Below are positions 56,164-64,000 of a stretch of DNA of 64,000 nt, one piece after another. The DNA is taken from positions 161,510,736 through 161,574,735 of the forward strand of contig NC_080539.1 of NCBI RefSeq assembly GCF_028640845.1, in the 5' to 3' direction. Both the position numbers and the translations under genes were made by a program. The stretch is from Ahaetulla prasina (Eukaryota > Chordata > Lepidosauria > Squamata > Colubridae). The notes beneath the pieces are model-generated. The model made no database searches, was not told the origin of the DNA, and saw nothing but the letters and a program-made list of their open reading frames with translations. Position 1 is the stretch's first letter. Each line of letters starts with the position of its first letter.

Positions 56164-57240
56164 GTATTTTAGATGTAGTGGCTCTGGGTTAGGGTCTGTT
56201 TAGTTTTTGGAGGATTACCACCATGGATGGAGTTGTACTGCCTCAGACCAACCTCGTCTGTAATCTGGGGGTTCTCCTGGATTCACAACTACTGCTTGAG
56301 GAGCAGGTGGCAGCTGTGGCCAGGAGGCCCTTTGCACTACTATGGGTTGTGCACCAGTTATGCCCATTCCTGGACCAATGTGCCTTTCTCACAGTCATTG
56401 CTGCCCTGATTACCTCTGGTGTGGACTGTTGACTGTTGTAATGCACCCTACATGGGGCTGCCTTGAGTATTCAGAAACTTCAGCTAATTCAAAATGCAGC
56501 AGCCCAAACAGTCTAGGCTTACTCATGTGTTACCTTTTGTGGGAACTGTGCTGGCTGACAACCTACTTCTGGATACAATTCAAGGTGCTGATTATCACCT
56601 TATCACCTTTACAGTTCTACACTGGCTTTACAGTTCTACACTGGCTTGGAGCATATTTCTCCCACCCACCCCATTACATCTATGCAGTCCACCAGTATGG
56701 AAGCTAGTTATGGGTCCCAATTATTGGAGATGTACACCTAATAGAACCATGAAAAAGTGGTTTCTGCGTGGTCATCCGTTCTCTGTGGAACATCATTCCT
56801 CTAGAGCAGGGATCCCCAACCTGTGGGACATGGCCCACTACCAGGCTGCAGGCTGATCGCCACTGGGCCACATGAGTGGTTGGTCAGCGCCTGCGTCTCA
56901 CTCATGGGAACATCATTGCAGGTGTTCACGGCCCCACTCACGCGAGCATCACCATGAATGTCACGGGCGCTCGCACGCACATGCTTGCCCATTCCACAAA
57001 ATCATCCCCTCTTTCCCCGCCTCCCCCTACTCTTGGCTGTCAACCCAGAAAGGTTGGGGAACTCTGCCCTAGAAGCACAATTGGTTCCAACCTTATTGCT
57101 TTTCCAAAAGGCCCTGAAGATATGGAGATGGAGATGGATCTGATCAAAGTGGTTGGTTTGATTGTGCTAGTACTGTCATGGGGATGGCATTTTATGGTTT
57201 GTACATTGTGGATTTTTAATGTTGTAAGCCATAAGAAAGG
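56164..57240 (+). mobile_element. Old L2-like LINE 3' copy, interrupted by a hAT MITE
   Basis: Translated fragments parallel the L2 copies: NLGVLLDSQLLLEEQVAAVA corresponds to the 'RNLGVLLDGRLSLEEHLTAV' region at 33.2 kb. The text further on fits the RT C-terminus with many stops, then GTAAGCCATAAG and a (GGAA)n tail. Much more diverged than the other L2 copies, so probably an older lineage. Confidence 0.65.
56807..57066 (+). mobile_element. hAT MITE inside the old L2
   Basis: Starts CAGGGATCCCCAACCTG, ends AGGTTGGGGAACTCTG. Flanks CTCTAGAG and CCCTAGAA agree at 6 of 8. 260 bp with a GC-rich interior (ACTCATGGGAACATCATTGC). Confidence 0.78.
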
Positions 57241-57301
57241 AAGGAAGGAAGGAAGGAAGGAAGGAAGGAAGGAAGGAAGGAAGGAAGGAAGGAAGGAAGG
57301 A
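57237..57301. repeat. (GGAA)n microsatellite
   Basis: About 15 GGAA units following the 3' end of the old L2, then A/G-rich sequence to about 57346. Confidence 0.95.
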
Positions 57302-57420
57302 AAAGATAGAAAAAAACAAAAGAGAGAGAGAGAGAAAAAGAAAAAGACCTCACAGCCAGCAGCTATCTTGTGAATGGCCAGGTCAAGCATGCATGGTCAG
57401 CAGTGAGAGCAAGAAGATGG

Positions 57421-57665
57421 CAAAGAGCTCCAGTGGCGCAGTGGTTAGAATGCAGTACCGCAGGCTATTTCTGCTGATCACCGGCTGCCAGTAGTTTGGC
57501 AGTTCAGGTCTCACCAGGCTCAAGGTTGAGTCAGCCTTCCATCCTTCCCAGATCAGTAAAATGAGGACCCGGATTGTTGGGGGCAATATGCTGACTCTGT
57601 AAACTGCTTAGAGAGGGCTGGAAAGCACTGTGAAGTGGTACTTATGTCTAAGAGCTATAGCACTT
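57421..57665 (+). mobile_element. tRNA-derived SINE, type A, full length
   Basis: Box A GTGGCGCAGTGG, box B GCAGTTCAGGTCTC, core GTAAAATGAGGACCCGGATT, tail GAAAGCACTGTGAAGTGG. One of the best-preserved copies of the family in the window. Confidence 0.85.
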
Positions 57666-57876
57666 AGGGGTAGCAGAGCACAGGGTGGCAGCGGCCTTGG
57701 AGTTCAGGATGGCAAGAATGACTGTGGCTAGGACTGGGCTGTGGTGACTGTGGCTTTGTCCCCTGCTGCTGGGCCAGGCTGGGGGCAGATTTTGTATTGT
57801 GAGAAGTGCTGAATTATGGCTCAAGGACAGCTTGCAGGCTGAGCCACAGTGCACCAAGAAGCCCAAGGGTCCAGAG

Positions 57877-58208
57877 CAGTGGTGGGTTTCAATTTTTTTT
57901 TACTACTGGTTCTGTGGGCGTGTCTTGGTGGGTGTGGTGTGTCTTGGTGGGTGTGTCTTGGTGGGTGTGACTTGGTGGGCATGACAGGGGAAGGATACTG
58001 TAAAATCTCCATTCCCACCACACTGCAGGGGAAGGATACTGTAAAATCTCCATTCCCTCCCCAATCCAGGGGAAGGATACTGCAAAATCCCCATTTCCTC
58101 CCAATCAGCTGGGACTTGGGAGGCAGAGAGTAGACGGGGGCGGGGACAGTCAGAATTTTTGCTACCGGTTCTCCAGAACTGGTCAGAACCTGCTGAAACC
58201 CACCTATG
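57877..58208 (-). mobile_element. hAT-like MITE, type C, 7-of-8 TSD
   Basis: Starts CAGTGGTGGGTTTCAA, ends GAAACCCACCTATG. Flanks GTCCAGAG (57869-57876) and ATCCAGAG (58209-58216). It carries three tandem copies of a unit with GGGGAAGGATACTGYAAAAT and repeated TGTCTTGGTGGG. Confidence 0.85.
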
Positions 58209-58216
58209 ATCCAGAG

Positions 58217-59222
58217 TACAAGGGGCCAAAAGAGCATAGAGGGTAGTTTAAATGCGCCTTGGCAGCCAAACACCCATTATTGATGATATGACCAAGCGGA
58301 TGATGCAATGGCTATAACTTCAGAGACTGATCATAAATCCTTTTGTTCAGTACCACCGTAACTTTAGTCATTGAATGAATAGTTGCAATTTGAGAACTGC
58401 ATCTAGATTTCATCAATTCAAGCTTTAAAAATCCAGTGTGACAGAGTCTTTTTATAAGAATAGAACAAATGCTTTAAAGTATAGTCCATGTATCCCTGGA
58501 TCAGAATAAGCTGGATACGACTGAATTCCAAATTTGGAATATATACCTTAACATTTCACAATAACTTAATCTTATTTTTCTTTCCAACACTCTGTTAATC
58601 AGTTTTATGGACACTGGTGGAATGATCCCCAAATGTACCTGTCAATGACCCTTCCACCATTTTATGTAGTTTAAAATATTAAAGATGAATGCAACTTTTC
58701 AAAAGCACCTACTGAGGTGTCGGCTACCTTCAAAAAATAAATAAATGTTGGACTGATTAAATTCTAAGATCCAAAGATACATATTCTTCAGCACACTTTG
58801 TCTTTTCTGCTGAGAAAACAAAAGATACATGGCAAAGTTATCAAATGGTAAAGTCTACATGGTAAAGATATTAAAAGGTGTTTAATTTTGACAAATACAA
58901 TACATACATACGTGAGCTAGAGCTAGGAGCAAATGTTTCTGCTGCTTATGCAGTTCAGCATTGTCTCTCCCTTTTTAAATTTGTTAATAAATGTTGCCTA
59001 TCACATGAAATCCTATCAATCTGATAAAGACAACAACTTAGTAACAAGTTACTAACATACAGTAGGTATCACTTTCAGTGTAGCAATGATACTGATTTTA
59101 ACAACTGTTATTCTTCCCTAAAGCTGCACTAGTATATTAACTATCTATTAATAGCTATATTAATCTGAGAGAAATAGAAGTATTTATCTCTACAAATGTA
59201 GAATTCTTCTTAGGAATAATTA
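58217..59222. other. No gene or recognised repeat
   Basis: AT-rich unique sequence. Confidence 0.45.
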
Positions 59223-59602
59223 TAGACCGTCTTTGATTTATGACCACAATTGAGTCCAAAATTTATGTTGTTAAGTGAAATATTTGTTAAGTGAGTTTTG
59301 CCCCATTTTAATGACCTTTCTTGCAACAATTGTGAAGTGAATCATTGCAGTTGCTAAATTAGTAACATGGTTGCTAAATGATTCTTGATTCCCCATTGAC
59401 TTTGCTTGTCAGAAGGTCACAAAAGGGGATCACTTGATCCTAGGACACTGAAACCGTCATATATATGCCATGTGTCCAGATTTTGATTAGGATGCTGCCA
59501 TGGTCATAAGTATGCAAAATGGTCACAAATCACCTTTTTCAATGCTGTTGTAACTTTGAATGGTCACTCAGTGAACTGCTGTAAGTCGAGGACTACCTGT
59601 AT
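59223..59602 (-). mobile_element. Pogo-like MITE, opposite orientation
   Basis: The right end TCGAGGACTACCTGTA is intact and the left end TATAGACCGTCTTTG is decayed. The interior, including CCCCATTGACTTTGCTTGTC, is the reverse complement of the copies at 0.8 and 52.9 kb. Confidence 0.8.
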
Positions 59603-59769
59603 TCTAAGGTATATAAAGGAATTCAAGCTATATTTAAGGCACCAAACATTATACATTTCAGAAGATCGTTCAATGTGCTTGATATTATCAGCTTGAAGGA
59701 TGCCTAGGTATTTGTAGTGTCCTTCTACACTACAAATTCTTGATGTTAGTTCCATACGGCATATTAATT

Positions 59770-60579
59770 GCTGCTGATGATACAGTTTTACAGAGGAATT
59801 ATTAAGTCTGTCATTTGCACCTCTATAACTGTCTTGTTTGGTCCTGCAACCCAACAAGACAGACACAGACACAGAACTGCAGAAAAAACAATTGCTACCA
59901 ACCTGCCTTCCATTGAGGACCTGTATATTGCAGGAATCAAAAAGAGTGAAAAATGTGAAAATATTTACAGACCCCTCACATCCTGGACATAAACTGTTTC
60001 AACTCCTACCCTCAAAACAATGCTATAGAGCACTGCACACCAGAACAACTAGACACAAGAACAGTTTTTTCCCCGAACACCATCACTCTGCTAAACAAAT
60101 AGCAGAGTTCCCTCAACACTGTCAAACTATTTACTAAGTCTGCACTACTATTAATCTTCTCATCGTTCCCACCACCCATCTCCTTCCACTTATGCCTGTA
60201 TGACTGTAACTTTGTTGCTTGTATCCTTACGATTCATATTGATATGAATTGTTTCCTAACTGCTTATTTGTACTCTATGACTATCATTAAGTGTTGTACC
60301 TTATGATTCTTGATGATCGTATCTTTTCTTTTATGTACACTGAGAGCATATGCACCAAGACAAATTCCTTGTGTGTCCAATCACACTTGGCCAATAAAAA
60401 ATTCTATTCTATTCTATTCTATTCTATTCTATTCTATTCTATTCTATTCTATTCTATTCTATTCTATTCTATGCTATGCTATGCTATGCTATTCTATTCT
60501 ATTCTATTCTATTCTATTCTATTCTATTCTATTCTATTCTATTCTATTCTATTCTATTCTATTCTATTCTATTCTATTC
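59770..60579 (+). mobile_element. L3/CR1-like LINE ('Snake1'-type) nested in the R4-like LINE, TSD TAATT
   Basis: TAATT at 59765-59769 and 60580-60584 brackets the copy. It starts in the RT C-terminal region (FYRGIIKSVICTSITVLFG, then NLPSIEDLYIAGIKK and LPSKQCYRALHTRTTRHKNS), continues through the fixed 3' UTR, and ends in (ATTCT)n. The flanking R4-like reading resumes across it. Confidence 0.9.
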
Positions 60580-60580
60580 T
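60401..60580. repeat. (ATTCT)n microsatellite, 36 units, with four ATGCT variants
   Basis: A pure pentamer array continuous with the L3 3' end (CCAATAAAAA then ATTCT). Units at 60471-60490 are ATGCT, a block of four identical variants that marks an internal duplication. Confidence 0.97.
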
Positions 60581-61358
60581 AATTCCTTTTACCATTTTCC
60601 CCTGTTGATGGTAAAGGTGGTACATTTGTCCAGTTTAACCTCCATGGCAATATCTTAACTGTATATCCAACATTTGGCTTCCAAGTTTTGTTTTTCTATA
60701 TAGTTTAAGATTATCTGTGTAAAGGAGAGGGGATAGCCTGTCAGTTGTTTTTGATACTTGATAGCATGGCCTGACTTGTTCAATACTGTTGACAGAGGAA
60801 ACAGTGCAATGATAAACAGCAGTGGTGTCAGTGAGTTTCCTTGAAAGATTCCTCTCTTGGATTAACCTCTCCCAATCTATCACCATTGACCAATAAATGT
60901 GTCTTCTACCATATCATTGATCTTTGCACAAATTTCTGACGTTTTTCCCCCCTGATTCCTGTTATTTTTAGGCACTTCATTATCCAATCATGCGACAGAA
61001 AGTTGAATGCCTTCTTGAAATCCAAGCAACATTCAAGTTGAACTTTTTTCTCTTGCTGTTTTCCAAAATAATTTTGTCAAATAGAAGCCGGTCTTTTGTT
61101 CCTCTGCTGTTGTTAGATCTTTCATTATCAAGTAGGTTTTGCCAAATGATAGCTATTCTTCAATTACACTTTCTTGCATGTTAAAATGCTTGGAAATGAT
61201 TGGCTGTAGACCCGTCAGACACCTTAATCAAAAACCATGCCATTCATCGTCACCTGATATGGACCAATTTTTGATCTTCCTTGACCTTTTCTTCACCAAG
61301 TCTGCCATTATTACAAGTTCTTTCATTTCATTTTCTTTTTTTACTTTTATCCATCTTC

Positions 61359-61740
61359 TGTCAGCGTTCCAGAAAACCCCCTCCCCAAGTAAAAACTCTG
61401 AAGCAAGCATCTTTCAAAGTTCTTTTACTAGGATAGGTAAACTGGCACATCTGGGGAAATCCGAATCTGAGAGATCCGGGTTTTCCCTCAGTAAAACAAA
61501 CTCCAAAACCACCCCCCTGACCCCTCTGCCGATCACATGCTCCAATCACCAACCGTCCCATCTTGAGACATCACTCCGACCACTCCTTCTCTAGATGTAG
61601 GCTCGGCCTGACCTTGACCGGCAGGAAGCATGTTATTATGTCTAATGGGCCCCTCTACTAAATCCCCCCTTCTACCTTCCCACACATGAGAAAGTGGCAG
61701 CGCGGAAGCTTCCGGCCTAGTATGGCTTCCAAAGCTGACA
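61359..61740 (-). mobile_element. Solo LTR, family B, inside the R4-like LINE
   Basis: 382 bp, TGTCAGCG...GCTGACA, flanked by TCTTC (61354-61358) and CCTTC (61741-61745), 4 of 5 matching. Full-length match to 34723-35117. R4-like reading frames lie on both sides, so the LTR entered that LINE. No internal retroelement genes. Confidence 0.8.
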
Positions 61741-62178
61741 CCTTCTTTATCCAAGGTATATTTTGGGGTGTATTTCTTTGGATTGTCCAAAAGCGGCACC
61801 CAGAACTGCACTTTTCCCTCTTTGTCAGGTTGACAAGCTCATTGTAGATCTCTCCTTGGATGGTTAAAAGCTTTTGTAGTATATCTGAAGGAAACAAAAT
61901 CTTTATTGTAAGATTGAACTTGAAAAGTAACTGTTAACAGTTAAAATAAAAATAGAGGCCAAGAGCTAATAGTGTACATTTCTTTCAAACGTATCAGTAG
62001 GTTATTAATATTTCATTATCTTTAGCCTCTCTATTTAGCTTCTGCCAGTTTAATTTAATTTTTATTCAGGTATGTAATGTAATAAGTCAGATTGATGCTC
62101 AAGGGAAGCAAGAGTTGGAGAGAACAAAAGAGCAACATTTGGATAAAGAAATCTGCATCTGTTTGGAGGGGTACAATT

Positions 62179-62447
62179 CAGAGGTGGGATTCACATACTG
62201 TAGCAACTGAATCACCCAGCACTGGAAATGTGAGCATGTGCTATCCATGTGCAGCAACACAAAACACGGCAATTCGCTCATCCGCACATGCGTGCAGTGT
62301 CAAACAACATGGCAATTTGTTCACACATGCCATTCATCCATGCAGGCAGTGTCAAAAACACAGTGATATAGGACTGGATTGGGCCCGTGAGGGTAGGCAG
62401 GCCCATCGGCAGGTTACCACTACCAGTTCGCCCAAACACCACCTCTG
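62179..62447 (+). mobile_element. hAT MITE with CAGAGGTGGGATTCA ends, 7-of-8 TSD
   Basis: Starts CAGAGGTGGGATTCAC, ends CACCACCTCTG. GTACAATT (62171-62178) and ATACAATT (62448-62455). The interior is GC-rich with alternating CATGTGCAGCA/CATGCGTGCAG units like those near 51.7 kb. No transposase. Confidence 0.8.
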
Positions 62448-62455
62448 ATACAATT

Positions 62456-64000
62456 GTAAGTAAAGCATTCCAGAAGGACTTCCCATGTGCTCTTAAACTA
62501 AGGTGCATGTGTAGCAATAGGAAAAAGCTGAGACTGCAGGGGTGGGGTGGGGAGTGGGGGAAGAATATTTCTGATTTAATCAGTAAATTTAATAAATTTA
62601 ATCAGTTGATTAATCATAAGAGACTTTCCCTGTTCAGTGCTCAGAATAGGAACCTTTTTGAGAGCTGGACAGAGATAATAAACTTCTTTTGGACAAATAC
62701 AGTCATTTTTTGTTTCTCCTGCAAAAACACTCCCACACACACATACACTTTTGCATACAGGAAGCAATGATTACTCCTGAATTGCTCCTTCCCTAACTTT
62801 GCCCAGAGAAAATCATTGTTGTGGATGAGAATTTTCCTTCTAGAACCAAACTTCTGTCAGGATTTATCCTTCCACAGCATCCATGAGAACCAAAACAGCA
62901 GCATCTAGAAAACGTCAACAAATGAAATTAACCGGAAAACAATGAACGTAACTCAGTTATTCTAGTCATACCAAGACTCGTGTTTACTGAAAGTTGTGCT
63001 CTCAGGAAATTTTGGATTCCTTTGCTTGAATAGCTTTCTCCTCCTTCACACAGCACGTCAACATTGTTCTTGGTTTGATGTGGGGTAAGAGTTACGAGAG
63101 ATATGGGTAGGCTGGTGTGCGCAGCATTTCTGATTTGATTCCTCAAAGAAGCTACATCACGTGGAGATACAAATGCCTGTAGTTCTGTAAAGCAGCCCTT
63201 TCTTCACTTTAAAAGTTTCAGGCAGGTCGGTGGTACATCTGTGTTCTTGTAATTTTTGAAGTGCACTTCTGGAATTGAATTTGAAGCGCAGCTCCCCTTT
63301 AAGGAACTCTAATGAAAAAAAAATCCTATTAGATATATCTACACTACTTATTTTTCCCCATTTAATTTTTTTTTTTTTTTTACTAAAAGTCATTTATTTG
63401 AACAAGGTCCAGATCTGAAATTCTGGCTCATATGAAATGCAAAGAATCCAACTCCCTGTTATCACAATGCTCATTCTGAAGAAGCGTGTTCCTTGGCCTT
63501 ATCCTGCTAAGTGGATAATGGAATCCCAAGCATTATTTTTATTCTGTGATAAATTCTTTGTAAATGTATGGAAAAATGTACAGACGCTTATAAATAAATA
63601 TCAGTGCATCTCCCAGACTCCAGTAGTGAATTCTGAAAACATTTTTGTCCATTCAAATGGAAATGAGCTTCAGTTTTGTCTTTTCAGGAAATTTTATGCA
63701 GGACAAGCAAGATCCTATTATATTTTTTACCAGCTGTCTTGAACCTAATGATCTCTATAAAGATAGATTACTCATTTCATCAAAGGCATACTTTTGTTCT
63801 GTCTGGGGAATGAAACATAATGTGACAATTTTTCTGTCCACAAGATTTAATTTTTGAATAATGTAGATGTGCTGATGAGATGTTCTCTCTCTCTCTCCCT
63901 CCAATATTACTGAGTCACTTAGATTCCCACCTCCCATTTATGTCACTCATATACTTCTAGCAATTACACATAGTTTATTTGGTTCTTAGAATAGACATTA
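62456..64000. other. 1.5 kb without gene or recognised repeat
   Basis: Unique-looking to the window edge, with a T-run at about 63367-63382 and a short TC run at about 63883-63898. No motif-bearing frame on either strand. Confidence 0.5.

Larger units (their letters stand above)
59601..61885 (-). mobile_element. R4/Dong-like LINE fragment, split by two later insertions
   Basis: Minus-strand pieces read, in protein order: NELVNLTKREKC and WTIQRN (61885-61741), KIKNWSISGDDEWHGF (61340-61226), CLDFKKAFNFLSHDWIMKCLK (about 61040-60975), an RT turn like RGIF-G-SLTPLLFI-AL (about 60860-60800), LLYTDNLKLYRKTK in the catalytic D-D region (about 60720-60690), LDKCTTFTINR (about 60640-60605), then GHYKYLGILQADNIKHIE (about 59715-59660). 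These blocks belong to the R4/Dong-type reverse transcriptases as I know them. Stops and shifts abound. It is interrupted at 61359-61740 and 59770-60579. Confidence 0.7.

Noticed and set aside
56876..57390. Open frames with EGRKEGRKEGRK or SFLPSFLPSF runs
   Set aside because: Produced by the (GGAA)n tract and the hAT MITE next to it.
57421..57654. AAGAGCT on both sides of the SINE as a TSD
   Set aside because: The right-hand AAGAGCT overlaps the normal SINE tail sequence (TCTAAGTGCT type), so it is not independent evidence of a duplication.
60291..60658. Long plus-strand open frames of repeating FYSI residues
   Set aside because: They are translations of the (ATTCT)n array, which has no stop in some frames; not a protein.

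Overview
This is non-coding vertebrate DNA made almost entirely of transposable-element remains. It is most likely from a snake. Several lines point that way: CR1 and L2-type LINEs; an L3/CR1-like LINE whose 3' end runs into (ATTCT)n or (AGAAT)n, as described for the snake 'Snake1' element; reptile tRNA-derived SINEs; Penelope-like tails; and many short hAT-type elements with intact 8-bp target-site duplications (TSDs). I see no host protein gene, rRNA or free-standing tRNA gene, CRISPR array or prokaryotic operon. The long open frames belong to dead transposons, run antisense to them, or come from simple repeats. The species assignment is inference.

Layout. 1-8.7 kb: L2 and CR1 scraps, a SINE, four hAT-type elements, a pogo-like MITE split by a 608-bp solo LTR (4872-5479), a poly(A) retroelement with a 16-bp TSD (5741-6343), and a 63-bp tandem repeat (8551-8739). 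9.7-13.5 kb: a truncated LTR candidate followed by an L3 LINE that carries a nested L2 with a TGTTTA TSD. 15.2-21.4 kb: SINEs, a fold-back element, and a Penelope-like end duplicated next to (GT)n and (AT)n tracts. 21.4-26.6 kb: a long but broken CR1, a second CR1 scrap, and an L2. 28.8-34.1 kb: a second solo LTR of the 4.9-kb type, two hAT elements with perfect TSDs, and a 3.05-kb near-full-length L2 inserted in a SINE. 34.7-50 kb: a solo LTR of a second family, a decayed CR1, an L2 with a (TTTA)n tail, a Penelope fragment, more hAT elements, and an L3 with a 263-codon open RT fragment. 50-64 kb: hAT elements, SINEs, an old L2-like copy, and a nest at 59.6-61.9 kb where an R4/Dong-like LINE is interrupted by an L3 (TSD TAATT) and by a solo LTR.

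The genes here do not work together as a pathway; the window is a record of successive insertions, and TSDs give their relative order at several sites. The observation I rate highest is that the two type-A solo LTRs, plus one truncated candidate, are open in the same phase from their second base. They encode an acidic stretch, which in the two complete copies is followed by a basic stretch. This suggests an element whose last ORF continued into its 3' LTR. I found no convincing new host system.
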